A DNA stretch of 64,000 bases from an uncultured Bacteroidota bacterium (GCA_903901055.1 CAIUPO010000072.1:1-64000), one strand, 5' to 3'. Positions 1 to 8,885 are shown, counted from the first letter of the stretch. The notes: generated by a model not told the origin, from the sequence alone. Numbers and translations: made by a program.

Positions 1-13
1 ATAATAAATCTAC

Positions 14-1615
14 ATGCACCTTGAAAGAGTCATTATAAAGAACTTTAAAACATTACATGAATTTGAGATATCCCTTAATAAAGAATTAAATATTATCGTA
101 GGTGACAATGAGGCAGGGAAATCAACCCTGTTAGAGGCAATTAATCTAATTCTGACAGGTCAACTTAATGGTAGAAATATCAATTATGAGATTTCTCCTT
201 TTCTCTTTAGTAAGATTGTAGTGGATGAATATTTAGTGAAACTTAAATCAGGTGAGCATCCTGAACTCCCAGTAATTATAATTGAGGCCTATATTCACAA
301 TGAACCCGAATTTGCTAGGTTAAAAGGGGTTAACAATTCAAAAAATGAAGATACACAAGGTGTTTGCTTAAAAGTTGAGTTTAATGAGGATTACAAAGAG
401 GAATATTCGAAATATATTTCTGAGCCAAGTAAAATTACAACACTACCTACAGAATATTATACAGCACGATTATATTCATTTGCAAATAACTTAATAACTC
501 CTAGAAACCTTGGGATATCCTCAACTCTAATTGATACAACGACTATAAAGCTTCAAAATGGAGCTGACTATTATTTGCAAAAAATCATTGAGGATAGTTT
601 GGACATTAAGGAAAGAACTGGACTTTCTCTTGCTTTTAGAAACTTAAAGGAATCTTTTAAGGAGCAAACTTCATTGAGAGCACTTAATGACAGATTAAAA
701 CAAAATAAAGGTGATATAACAAATAAAGACTTATCGGTATCTATTGATATTTCTCAAAAATCAAGTTGGGAAAACAATTTGACTTGATACATTGATGAAA
801 TTCCATTTCAGTTTGCAGGTAAAGGGGAACAGAATTTTATAAAAATGCTGCTGGCCTTAGATAAAAATGTTTCTAAAAGTGATGTTATACTCATTGAAGA
901 ACCGGAAAATCATCTTTCATTTTCATTAATGAATGTTCTTATTAAGAAAATGGCTGATAAATGCAGAGATAAACAGATTATTATCACTACTCATAGTACA
1001 TTTGTGTTAAATAAATTAGGGCTAGATAATTTGATATTATGGGGTGATGATAAGAAAACGATGAGCTTAAAAGATTTGAGCCCTAGTACACAAGAGTATT
1101 TTAAGAAACTTGCAGGATATGATACTTTGCGTCTTGTACTTTCAAAAAAGTCAATCTTAGTTGAAGGACCTTCAGATGAGTTAATTGTTCAAAAAGCTTA
1201 TAAAATTGCTAAGGGCACCCTACCTATTGAAAATGGTATCGATATTATCTCAGTGAAGGGTTTGTCATTCAAACGATTTTTAGAAATAGCTAAGCTTTTG
1301 AAAAAGAATGTTAGTGTAGTTACAGATAATGATTCTAACTATAAAGTAAAGGTTGAAGCAAAGTATGCAGAATATGTGGGAGTACCGAATATTAGAATTT
1401 GTTATTCCCGAGAAGATTCTTTAAATACTCTTGAACCGAATATATTGGCTTTTAATGGACTGCCAGCATTGAATAAAATATTTGGAACAGATATTAAATA
1501 CAGCCAAGAAATGGTCGACTACATGAAAGAAAATAAAACTGAATGTGCTCTTCAAATCCTCAATACTCCGGAAACATTTGTAGCTCCTGATTATGTCAAC
1601 CAATCATTCCAATAG
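14..1615 (+). pseudogene. gajA: Gabija nuclease GajA (class 2 OLD ATPase-TOPRIM), interrupted by one in-frame TGA
   Basis: GajA nicks or cuts DNA in Gabija anti-phage defence, acting in complex with GajB. The frame opens at ATG 14 with an OLD-family N-terminus and Walker A GDNEAGKST (residues 30-38). It is stopped by TGA at 785-787, then continues in the same frame through the signature-like GKGEQ, Walker B ILIEEPENHLS, and a TOPRIM domain with VEGPSDE (Glu about 384) and TDNDSN (Asp about 438/440). Read through, it would be about 533 residues, near the roughly 580 of known GajA. Every catalytic motif on both sides looks intact, so the lesion appears to be a single base. Restart at ATG 845 would lose the GKGEQ signature. 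Its 3' end overlaps gajB by 23 bp. The family call is firm; whether the TGA is real, a sequencing error or tolerated cannot be told from the sequence. Confidence 0.85.
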
Positions 1616-2693
1616 AATTGTAATTGCCTCAGCTGGCTCAAGAAAAACAACGGAAATTGTTAAAGAGGCTCTTGCAATTAAAGGTGATAACATTCTTATT
1701 CTTACTTATACTATTGAAAATATTAATCAGATACGAAGCTATATAATTAGGAATGCTGGCCTAATCCCACCCAATATTACAATACAAACCTGGTATACAT
1801 TTCTCCTTCAAGAGTGTGTAAGGCCTTATCAAAATTATTGTTATAAAGACAAAAGAATTGAAACAATATATTTTCCTGAGGACATAAGTGCCTTCAAAAT
1901 AAGTAGGCGGTATATTAAAAAGGAAAATATTAAAAGCTATTTTTTAGTCAAAGGAAAATATTTAATTAATGAGCATGCATCCGAATTTGCATGTATTTGC
2001 AATTCGAACTCAGGTGGGAAAATGATAACTAGACTAGAGGAGATTTATTCCAAAATATTTATTGACGAAGTACAAGACTTATCTGGATATGATTTTGATG
2101 TATTGGAATTGCTTCTAAATTCAAAAATTAATTGTTATCTGGTCGGTGATTGTAGACAAGCAACATATTTTACAAGTTGTTCCCCAAAGTATAAAAAATT
2201 CAAAGGATACAATATTATTAAGTTATTTAAAGAATGGGAAAAATATGGACTATGCTTAGTCACTGAGAAAAATGAGTGTTATCGTAGCAATAAACCCATA
2301 TGTGATTTCGCCGATAAGTTATACCCTGAATTAAATAAAACTACATCATTTAATCATGAAACTACAGAACATGATGGAGTTTTTTTTGTAAAGCCGGAAC
2401 AAGTGCATGAATATATTGATAGGTTCAAACCAGTAGTTTTGAGATATAATAGATTATCAAATACTTTAGGTTTTGAGGGACTCAATTTTGGTACCACTAA
2501 AGGGCAAACTTTCGAACGTGTATTTATCTTTCCTACTGAACCGATAAAGAAATATTTAAAAACTGGGGATTACAGTGTTTTACCTGCAAATACAAGGGCA
2601 AAACTTTACGTTGCTATAACAAGGGCAAAATCAAGTGTTGCTTTTTTATATGAGGGAGAATTTATTTCTGATGAAATTAATCAATTCAATTAG
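1593..2693 (+). CDS. gajB: Gabija UvrD-like helicase GajB
   Basis: This is a superfamily 1 helicase-like ATPase paired with GajA. Motifs in order: I as ASAGSRKTT (residues 12-20), II as FIDEVQD (156-162), III as LVGDCRQ (183-189), IV with CYRSN, V with TTKGQTFE, and VI as YVAITRAK near 338-345. At 366 residues it is short against the roughly 490 of the Bacillus cereus protein, but motifs I to VI are all present, so it is a compact form rather than a truncation. The P-loop has Arg where Gly normally precedes the catalytic Lys (SRKT instead of SGKT). This may be a subfamily trait or loss of function. ATG 1593 lies inside the gajA 3' end, so the two are translationally coupled. Confidence 0.8.
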   Translation: MSTNHSNRIVIASAGSRKTTEIVKEALAIKGDNILILTYTIENINQIRSYIIRNAGLIPPNITIQTWYTFLLQECVRPYQNYCYKDKRIETIYFPEDISAFKISRRYIKKENIKSYFLVKGKYLINEHASEFACICNSNSGGKMITRLEEIYSKIFIDEVQDLSGYDFDVLELLLNSKINCYLVGDCRQATYFTSCSPKYKKFKGYNIIKLFKEWEKYGLCLVTEKNECYRSNKPICDFADKLYPELNKTTSFNHETTEHDGVFFVKPEQVHEYIDRFKPVVLRYNRLSNTLGFEGLNFGTTKGQTFERVFIFPTEPIKKYLKTGDYSVLPANTRAKLYVAITRAKSSVAFLYEGEFISDEINQFN

Positions 2694-2720
2694 TACTTTG
2701 AAGTTCTTCTTTTGAAAGAT

Positions 2721-2836
2721 ATGAGCGGAGTTGCGTGAGGGATAGCAGTGGAAAGCCCCGCCTTCGCTAAAGCTACGGCGGGCGAAGCCCACATTGAAAG
2801 GCGGACTTGCAGCGGATAGCCCGACCCCGCTCTCAT
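2721..2836. repeat. GC-rich folded intergenic repeat
   Basis: The 350-bp gap between gajB and pdhB holds no credible gene. It starts with this GC-rich block, bounded by near-inverted ends (ATGAGCGG at 2721-2728, CCGCTCTCAT near 2827-2836) with an internal CCCGCC/GGCGGG hairpin. Similar blocks (GCGTGAGGGATAGCAGTGG, CTTGCAGCGGATAGCCCG) are familiar to me as dispersed repeats in Bacteroidota genomes. It is followed by a shorter repeat-like stretch at 2910-2940 and the TATCTC microrepeat at 2977-3004. Confidence 0.5.
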
Positions 2837-2976
2837 GGTTTTAAGCGGGGGCAAGCCCAAAAAATCAGGAAAAAGTGAAAAGTAGAAAGTAGAAAGTTGC
2901 GGTTGGGAAGAGATTCTTCGCTTTACTCAGGATGACAAAGGCATGGGGACAATCGATTGGAGGGGAATTTGGGCAC

Positions 2977-3004
2977 ATATCTTATAGCTTATCTCTTATA
3001 TCTG
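2977..3004. repeat. TATCTCTTATA microrepeat, copy 1
   Basis: A short run built from TATCTTAT and TATCTCTTATATCT units. The same units occur at 4026-4058 (opposite orientation) and at 60623-60655, so this is a dispersed microrepeat rather than local low complexity. Confidence 0.55.
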
Positions 3005-3013
3005 CCTATTCCC

Positions 3014-3021
3014 TATATTTG
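3014..3021 (+). promoter_or_regulatory. Candidate -7 box for pdhB
   Basis: TATATTTG matches the Bacteroidota sigma-A -7 consensus TAnnTTTG and lies 24 bp before the pdhB ATG. No clear -33 element is visible. Confidence 0.45.
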
Positions 3022-3044
3022 CACCCCTATTACAAGCAAAACCA

Positions 3045-4025
3045 ATGAAGAATGTAGTTTTCCGTGAAGCGTTGCGAGAGGCGCTGAGCGAAGAAATGAG
3101 ACGAGATGAAAACGTTTTCCTGATGGGAGAAGAGGTGGCCCAATACAACGGTGCCTACAAGGTGAGCCAGGGCTTGCTGGATGAATTCGGGCCGCGGCGG
3201 GTGATTGATACGCCTATTGCCGAGCTTGGTTTTACGGGTATTGGCGTGGGGGCGGCTATGAACGGCCTGCGCCCTGTTATTGAATTCATGACCTTCAACT
3301 TTTCGCTGGTTGCCATTGACCAGATTGTGAACTCGGCGGCTAAACTGCTTGAAATGTCGGGCGGGCAATTGCCTATGCCTATTGTGTTTCGCGGGCCTAC
3401 CGCCTCGGCAGGTATGCTTGCAGCCCAGCACTCGAACGCGTTCGACAACTGGTATGCCAACTGCGCGGGACTGAAAGTGATTGTACCCTCGAATCCGCTT
3501 GATGCAAAGGGTTTGCTGAAATCGGCAATACGCGATAACGACCCGGTTATTTTTATGGAATCGGAACAGATGTATGGCGACAAAGGCGATATTCCGGAAG
3601 GGGAATACCTTATCCCTATTGGTGTGGCTGACATTAAACGGGAAGGTACGGATGTTACTATTGTTTCGTTTGGAAAGATAATGAAAGTGGCGCTGGCCGC
3701 CGCTGTGGAACTGCAAAAAGAAAATATTTCGGCTGAAGTAATTGACCTTAGAACGATTCGCCCTATTGACTATGCAACTGTCATCAACTCGGTGAAAAAG
3801 ACAAACCGCCTTGTAATAGTGGAAGAGGCCTGGCCTCTGGGTTCGATAGCTACTGAGGTGGCTTTTAAAGTGCAAAAGGATGCATTCGATTATTTGGATG
3901 CTCCTGTGCGCCGTGTTATGTCTGCCGATGTGCCGCTACCCTACGCTCCCAACCTGATTGAGTTAGCGCTTCCAAATGTGGCTAAGACGGTGAGGGCGGT
4001 GAAGGATGTGATGTATAAAGGCTAG
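3045..4025 (+). CDS. pdhB: Pyruvate dehydrogenase E1 component, beta subunit
   Basis: Beta chain of the thiamine-diphosphate E1 enzyme that decarboxylates pyruvate (or a branched-chain 2-oxoacid) and passes the acyl group to E2. The 326-residue product is full length for the family and has the expected N-terminal FREALREALSEEM, the cofactor-side segment GEEVAQYNGAYKVSQGL, and DTPIAELGFTGIGVGAA, with the C-terminal transketolase domain containing DLRTIRPID. No E1 alpha, E2 or E3 gene is adjacent, so it is split from its partners, which is common in Bacteroidota. The coding sequence is distinctly GC-richer than gajAB and the following genes. The alternative is a branched-chain 2-oxoacid dehydrogenase beta subunit. 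Confidence 0.9.
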   Translation: MKNVVFREALREALSEEMRRDENVFLMGEEVAQYNGAYKVSQGLLDEFGPRRVIDTPIAELGFTGIGVGAAMNGLRPVIEFMTFNFSLVAIDQIVNSAAKLLEMSGGQLPMPIVFRGPTASAGMLAAQHSNAFDNWYANCAGLKVIVPSNPLDAKGLLKSAIRDNDPVIFMESEQMYGDKGDIPEGEYLIPIGVADIKREGTDVTIVSFGKIMKVALAAAVELQKENISAEVIDLRTIRPIDYATVINSVKKTNRLVIVEEAWPLGSIATEVAFKVQKDAFDYLDAPVRRVMSADVPLPYAPNLIELALPNVAKTVRAVKDVMYKG

Positions 4026-4058
4026 ATATAAGAGATGAGATATAAGAGATAAGAGATT
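4026..4058. repeat. TATCTC microrepeat, copy 2
   Basis: Units of ATAAGAGAT/GAGATATAAGAG begin at the base after the pdhB stop codon and run almost to the stop of the convergent oxidoreductase gene. The reverse complement matches the runs at 2977-3004 and 60623-60655. Confidence 0.55.
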
Positions 4059-4060
4059 GC

Positions 4061-4780
4061 TTAGTCGTACAACTCGAACTTAATCGCTTTTTTGTCGTAG
4101 CCCATGTCCTGCAAGTGTTGGATGGCTTCTTTAACCATTACTTTCCATCCGCAGAGATAGAAATGTGCAGGGCGTTTGTCGGCATATAATTCCTGGTAGA
4201 CTTGGTGTACATATCCTTTTTTACTTGCCGTAGGATTTTCCTCCCGTGATAAAACAGTGGTGAAACGGAAACCGGGCATAGTGCGGCTCAACTCTTCCAT
4301 TTCTTCTTTGTAGAGAATATCTTTTTCGTAGCGTGTGCCGAAAATTAAATCGATGTTTTTGTGGGGAGTATTTTTGTGAATTAAATCCAACAAAAAGGAA
4401 CGAAAAGGCGCTATACCGGTACCTGTACAGACCATACAAATATCCACATCCATTTCAACCGGAGGCCGCATGAACTTACCTGCAGGTTGCGATAACGGTA
4501 ACTTTGTGCCAACTTTAACTTCGTTGAAAAGATAGGGAGTTCCAAGTCCGGGTTCGTTAAGGGAGATTACTAATTCAAGTACATTGCTTCCAACGGGAGC
4601 AGAAGCAATGGAATATGAACGGGTTTTTATTTTAGATTCAATAGGTAAATCCAGTTGCACAAACTGACCGGGTGCAAAAACAAAATTTTCCATTTCGGGA
4701 ATGCGAAAGAAAAACCGCTTCACCATTGGGGTAACATTTATGATGTCGATTACTTCAGAACTATAAAACGTGTAAGCCAC
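4061..4780 (-). CDS. Ferredoxin/flavodoxin-NADP reductase-like FAD oxidoreductase
   Basis: A 239-residue soluble flavoprotein of the ferredoxin-NADP reductase superfamily. The FAD domain has RSYSIASAP (about residues 54-62) in an N-terminal barrel. The NAD(P) domain has CTGTGIAPFRS near 117-127 and the late YLCGW..M element before a C-terminal FELYD. There is no [2Fe-2S] or globin domain, so electrons probably pass to or from a separate carrier. The likely role is NAD(P)H:ferredoxin or flavodoxin transfer; the partner is not identifiable here. The start is GTG; no ATG in frame gives a full N-terminal barrel. It converges on pdhB. Confidence 0.8.
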   Translation of the reverse strand: MAYTFYSSEVIDIINVTPMVKRFFFRIPEMENFVFAPGQFVQLDLPIESKIKTRSYSIASAPVGSNVLELVISLNEPGLGTPYLFNEVKVGTKLPLSQPAGKFMRPPVEMDVDICMVCTGTGIAPFRSFLLDLIHKNTPHKNIDLIFGTRYEKDILYKEEMEELSRTMPGFRFTTVLSREENPTASKKGYVHQVYQELYADKRPAHFYLCGWKVMVKEAIQHLQDMGYDKKAIKFELYD

Positions 4781-4783
4781 TTT

Positions 4784-4817
4784 ATTAATTAGGAATTTAA
4801 AATTAGGAATTAGGAAT
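4784..4817. repeat. AATTAGGAATT microrepeat, copy 1
   Basis: Three overlapping ATTAGGAAT units sit between two minus-strand genes. The same unit returns, partly inverted, at 59000-59100. Confidence 0.5.
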
Positions 4818-4842
4818 CAAACTATTGAACAATAAAACTTAG

Positions 4843-5859
4843 TTAAATTTTCTTTAGTGTCTTCTCAACAATCTTTAACATTTTGTCATCGAAGTCAAGG
4901 TGGGTAACAACTCTGAGGGCATTATTACCAATCATTGAGAAAAGGATATTGTCTTTTTTCAACGCAGCCGTAAATTTTTCTGCAGGCATGGATTTATCTA
5001 ATGAGAAGATGATAATATTAGTCTCAACCGGAAGCATATTTGTTACGTAGGTTTTCCCTTGGAGGATTTTGGCAATATGTTTTGCGCGCTGGTGGTCTTC
5101 CTTCAAACGTTTGATATTATTGTCGAGGGCATAGATGCATGCAGCAGCAAGGTATCCACCCTGACGCATTCCTCCACCTAATAATTTCCTTACTCTTCTT
5201 GCTTTGGCAATAAATTCATTGCTGCCTAATAACACAGAGCCAACGGGCGCTCCAAGTCCTTTGGAGAAACAAACAGAAATGGAATCACATACTTTACCCC
5301 ATTCTTTTGGACTCTCACCTGATTCAGTTAATGCATTAAAAATTCGTGCACCATCCAAATGGAGAGCGAGATTATTTTTTTTACAAACCGCTGCAATTTC
5401 CTTTACGTTTTTCAATTGGTAATAGGTGCCTCCTCCCCTATTGCTTGTATTTTCAATGGTTACAAGTGATGTGCGTGGAAGCCAATCAGCATAAGGATGC
5501 AGGGCAGCTTCTAATTGCTTTGCGGTGAATCGCCCATTATCGCCGGGAATTAATTTTGATTGCACACCAGAGTTAAATGCAATTCCCCCACCTTCGTAAT
5601 TGTATACGTGGGCTGTAACATCGCATAATAACTCATCTCCGGGTTGAGTATGGACTTTTATAGCAGTCTGGTTGGTCATTGTACCGGAAGGGCAATAAAT
5701 ACCTGCTTCCTTTCCAAAAATTGCTGCAGCCTTTTTCTGGAGTTCATTAATACTTGGGTCTTCACTGAATACATCGTCACCAACGGGTGCATTAAACATG
5801 AATTTAAGCATGCCCGGTGTGGGCTTTGTTACGGTATCACTTCTAAGATCAATAGTCAT
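4843..5859 (-). CDS. ltaE: Low-specificity L-threonine aldolase
   Basis: PLP enzyme splitting L-threonine or allo-threonine into glycine and acetaldehyde. The N-terminus IDLRSDTVTKPTPGM is the family hallmark, followed by GDDVFSEDPS, the LHLDGARIFNA segment (Asp169 for the PLP ring nitrogen, Arg172 for the carboxylate), and Schiff-base Lys200 in VCFSKGLGAPVGS. At 338 residues it is full length with no missing motif. A good -7 box lies just upstream on the same strand. Confidence 0.9.
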   Translation of the reverse strand: MTIDLRSDTVTKPTPGMLKFMFNAPVGDDVFSEDPSINELQKKAAAIFGKEAGIYCPSGTMTNQTAIKVHTQPGDELLCDVTAHVYNYEGGGIAFNSGVQSKLIPGDNGRFTAKQLEAALHPYADWLPRTSLVTIENTSNRGGGTYYQLKNVKEIAAVCKKNNLALHLDGARIFNALTESGESPKEWGKVCDSISVCFSKGLGAPVGSVLLGSNEFIAKARRVRKLLGGGMRQGGYLAAACIYALDNNIKRLKEDHQRAKHIAKILQGKTYVTNMLPVETNIIIFSLDKSMPAEKFTAALKKDNILFSMIGNNALRVVTHLDFDDKMLKIVEKTLKKI

Positions 5860-5878
5860 AGGGTTAGATTTAGAGGTA

Positions 5879-5886
5879 CAAAGTTA
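5879..5886 (-). promoter_or_regulatory. Candidate -7 box for ltaE
   Basis: On the minus strand this reads TAACTTTG, matching TAnnTTTG, 20 bp before the threonine aldolase ATG. Confidence 0.45.
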
Positions 5887-5926
5887 TAGATTTCAGCATG
5901 TGCCGCAAATGGTAAACAAATAACCC

Positions 5927-5934
5927 TACTTTTG
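5927..5934 (+). promoter_or_regulatory. Candidate -7 box for the YeiH-type gene
   Basis: TACTTTTG matches TAnnTTTG, 17 bp before ATG 5951. With the minus-strand box at 5879-5886 it forms a compact divergent promoter region. Confidence 0.45.
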
Positions 5935-5950
5935 CCCTACCAAAACTCCC

Positions 5951-6922
5951 ATGGCAGAAGTTAGTCAAGATCATTCAACGCGATTTTTAAAGCAGTACCC
6001 GCTTGCCTCTCAGATAGTATTCATTACTGCTGTAGCCATGTGCCTAACGCCTTGGTTAACCCCACCCCTGGCTCTTTTAATAGGTTTGATAATTGCCCAG
6101 ACCACAGGGCACCCCTTCAGGCAATATAATTCTAAAGCAACACAGATTTTACTACAAGTCTCAGTCGTTGGATTGGGTTTTGGTATGAATTGCATTACAG
6201 CTATCCACGCAGGAAAAGAAGGAATTATTTTTTCCGCAGTTTCTATCTTAACTACTTTATTACTGGGTTATGGATTAGGCCGTTTATTTAAAATAGATTC
6301 AAAAACATCGCATCTTATTTCATCGGGAACTGCAATTTGTGGAGGAAGTGCTATTGCTGCCATTTCAAAAGTTTTAAATACTGAAGAGAGGCAAACCTCT
6401 GTTGCATTAGGAACTGTTTTCATACTTAATTCCATAGCCTTGTTTATATTTCCTCCAATAGGACATTGGCTAAATCTCAGCCAGCATCAATTTGGCATCT
6501 GGAGTGCTATTGCCATTCACGATACAAGTTCCGTTGTTGGTGCATCCAGCAAATACGGGGCGGAAGCACTGCAAACTGCAACCACCGTTAAACTTGTACG
6601 AGCTTTGTGGATAATTCCACTAGCGATTGCAACCTCATTTATATTTCACCAAAGGCCGGCAAAATTCAAAATACCTTATTTTATAATTTATTTTATTATT
6701 GCTATGATAATTGGGACCTACGTTCCATTTATTGCTCCGGCAAAACCTTATTTAACAACTGCGGCTAAAAGCGGGTTAACCCTTACTTTATTTTTGATTG
6801 GAGCAGGTTCTTCATACAAAATGATTAAATCGGTAGGCTATAAACCATTGCTTCAAGGGGTGTTGCTCTGGATATTTATCAGTATAACTGCGCTTTGGGC
6901 AGTAGAAAGTATTTTGAAGTAG
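5951..6922 (+). CDS. YeiH-type putative sulfate exporter (UPF0324)
   Basis: Integral membrane protein of 323 residues with about ten hydrophobic segments. It carries the two family signature loops: GTAICGGSAIAA (about residues 127-138) and AIHDTSSVVGASS (about 188-200). The family is annotated as putative sulfate export permeases, though the substrate is poorly established. It is transcribed divergently from threonine aldolase and converges on a GyrI-like gene only 4 bp away. No LysR regulator (YeiE type) is adjacent. Confidence 0.85.
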   Translation: MAEVSQDHSTRFLKQYPLASQIVFITAVAMCLTPWLTPPLALLIGLIIAQTTGHPFRQYNSKATQILLQVSVVGLGFGMNCITAIHAGKEGIIFSAVSILTTLLLGYGLGRLFKIDSKTSHLISSGTAICGGSAIAAISKVLNTEERQTSVALGTVFILNSIALFIFPPIGHWLNLSQHQFGIWSAIAIHDTSSVVGASSKYGAEALQTATTVKLVRALWIIPLAIATSFIFHQRPAKFKIPYFIIYFIIAMIIGTYVPFIAPAKPYLTTAAKSGLTLTLFLIGAGSSYKMIKSVGYKPLLQGVLLWIFISITALWAVESILK

Positions 6923-6926
6923 AAAT

Positions 6927-7385
6927 CTATACAGATAAATAGGTCTCCACAACAGGACTATCAATACTGAAAGCATCCGGTAGATAAACATCAAAATCGG
7001 CAAGGTATTTTCTTTTAGCATCCGACTCCCAAATATGTTTCCAGGTTTTCAAAACACTTTCCGGAATATTCCCCGCTGATTGATATAATCTATATGAAGA
7101 ATCCGGAATAACTTTTGTAATTAATCCTTCCGGTAAATTTTCATTGGAGTCAACCTTATATCCCAATATGGTTGTGTATTCGCCCATGAAATCGCTTTCA
7201 TAATCGGTATAAATACAATAGAGGTTTTCGTTTACTTTATTTGAAATTTTACCGAAAATATTTTCCTGCATAAACTTAGTCCAAAGCTCACTGATGTCCT
7301 TTTTCGATTGTCCGTTCCGGTTATTTGTGCGAACGGAAATTCCAACAACTGTAAAACCACCTATCGCTACATTTTCGAAATGCAT
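6927..7385 (-). CDS. GyrI-like small-molecule-binding domain protein
   Basis: A 152-residue single-domain protein resembling the GyrI/AraC effector-binding fold (Cass2-like): an N-terminal strand with FTVVGISVRTNN, then ISELWTKFM, ENLYCIYTDYESDF and the YTTILGYKV strand, ending in a strand with DVYLPD. No HTH domain is present, so it would act as a stand-alone ligand-binding protein. The ligand is unknown. Confidence 0.65.
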   Translation of the reverse strand: MHFENVAIGGFTVVGISVRTNNRNGQSKKDISELWTKFMQENIFGKISNKVNENLYCIYTDYESDFMGEYTTILGYKVDSNENLPEGLITKVIPDSSYRLYQSAGNIPESVLKTWKHIWESDAKRKYLADFDVYLPDAFSIDSPVVETYLSV

Positions 7386-7418
7386 AGAAATCTATTTTAG
7401 TGAAAATAAACGGTTAAA

Positions 7419-8885
7419 CTATGCCGGTTTAGGTGTAGCAGTAGCAACCTTTTTAGACAGAGGAGTTTCTTCTTTCTTACCGGCAAATCCTTTACGGGTC
7501 ATCTTACCCCAGCTCTTCTTACCGAACATAACCCCAATGTATCCGCGCATAGCAGAGAACGTAATGAACGGGTGAAAGAATGTAGGCTCGAGCAATACAG
7601 AATAAATAAGCTTGAAATAATCCGACATCTTTTTGTACTCGTGGAAAGACTCCTCTTCCGCCATAATTGCAAGCATGGAGAACAAGATTGCAAACGTGTA
7701 ACAAAAGAGCAGCAACAAGAAAAAGAAGTTCCAGTTAATAAGGTTGAGGTAAGCAAGTATCAGCGTAAATACGATACCCACGGATTCGATAATCGGAGCC
7801 AAAAATTCAAAAATAAACCAGTATGGATAACTCAACATTCCCAACCTTCCATAGCGGGGATTAAAGAACATTTTTCTATGAATCCAAAGCGTTTCAACGT
7901 TACCGCGGGACCAACGGCTGCGCTGGTTACCCAAAATCTTGTATGAGTCAGGAACCTCTGTCCAGCAAAGCGGATCGGGAATATACGTTGCAATATATTC
8001 CATTTTATTTTCGTGCATATAACGGCGCATACGAACCACCAACTCCATATCCTCGCTCACAGTTTTTAATGTATATCCGCCGCATTTAATAACAATGTCT
8101 TTATCAAATAAACCAAATGCGCCCGAGATAAGTAGTAATCCATCCAAACGGCTCCATGCCATACGCCCGAGTAAAAATGCACGGATATATTCAAGCACCT
8201 GTACACGTGGCAGGAAGCTTTCCGGCACTTCCACTTTCACCAATTTTCCGTTTTCAATAACACAACCATTTGCAATACGAATAACCCCGCCGCTGGCAAT
8301 TACCCGTTTTTTATCGGTACGTTCAAGGAAAGGTTTCACCATCTTAAGCAATGAATCCTGCTCCAATACGCAATCCACGTCAATACAAGTTACGAAGTCT
8401 GTGGTTGCTGCGTTAATACCAACATTAAGCGCATCTGATTTACCACCATTTACTTTATCAATAACGATTAACCGTTTATAGGCAGGATTGGTAGATTTGT
8501 AAACACCTAAAATTTCCTTTGTAGGAAGATGCTGAGGGATTTTAATATCCTTTTTTTCCAGGTGGAAATTTGTGATTAACTTCTGCATGGAATCATCCGT
8601 GCTGCCATCGTTTACAAGAATTACCTCATAATTATTGTAGTGCAGTGCAAGTTGGGTACGTACATTATCTACAATTGATTTACTTTCGTTATAAGCAGGC
8701 GAAACAAGCGACAAGGCCGGAGAAAGCGGTGAATTAAGGATTGTCTGATAATTGGTAAAACTGTTTTTTGTAAAATAAATCCGCATTGCTTTGTACGACA
8801 GATAGGCGAGAATAAGATATCCGCCCATGATGAGGATACAGAATGCAAAGATTATCCAGATAATTATTTCTAATGCAAGAATCAT
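7419..8885 (-). CDS. Membrane glycosyltransferase family 2 (PgaC/BcsA-like processive synthase)
   Basis: Polymerises a sugar from a nucleotide donor at the inner membrane. The layout is that of a synthase: N-terminal membrane helices (residues 5-30), a cytosolic GT2 domain with VNDGSTDDS (Asp93), DVDCVLEQ (DxD), SEDMEL and the QRSRW (QxxRW) motif of processive enzymes, then C-terminal helices (about 365-425). No PilZ domain is visible. It is the last gene of a minus-strand module and overlaps the HEAT-repeat gene by 4 bp (ATGA). The neighbours (deacetylase, TPR/beta-barrel protein) argue for a secreted, partly deacetylated polysaccharide such as poly-N-acetylglucosamine. The polymer itself is inferred. 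Confidence 0.8.
   Translation of the reverse strand: MILALEIIIWIIFAFCILIMGGYLILAYLSYKAMRIYFTKNSFTNYQTILNSPLSPALSLVSPAYNESKSIVDNVRTQLALHYNNYEVILVNDGSTDDSMQKLITNFHLEKKDIKIPQHLPTKEILGVYKSTNPAYKRLIVIDKVNGGKSDALNVGINAATTDFVTCIDVDCVLEQDSLLKMVKPFLERTDKKRVIASGGVIRIANGCVIENGKLVKVEVPESFLPRVQVLEYIRAFLLGRMAWSRLDGLLLISGAFGLFDKDIVIKCGGYTLKTVSEDMELVVRMRRYMHENKMEYIATYIPDPLCWTEVPDSYKILGNQRSRWSRGNVETLWIHRKMFFNPRYGRLGMLSYPYWFIFEFLAPIIESVGIVFTLILAYLNLINWNFFFLLLLFCYTFAILFSMLAIMAEEESFHEYKKMSDYFKLIYSVLLEPTFFHPFITFSAMRGYIGVMFGKKSWGKMTRKGFAGKKEETPLSKKVATATPKPA

Noticed and set aside
14-1615. TGA read as an amino acid (alternative genetic code) to explain gajA.
   Set aside because: TGA ends other genes here, including the thioesterase and the ATGA overlaps at 9769-9772 and 8882-8885, so it is a true stop in this genome.
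3030-3875. Long minus-strand open frame (281 codons) opposite pdhB.
   Set aside because: It lies fully antisense to a conserved enzyme gene, its translation is Arg/His/Asn-rich without domains, and its openness follows from the GC-rich codons of pdhB.
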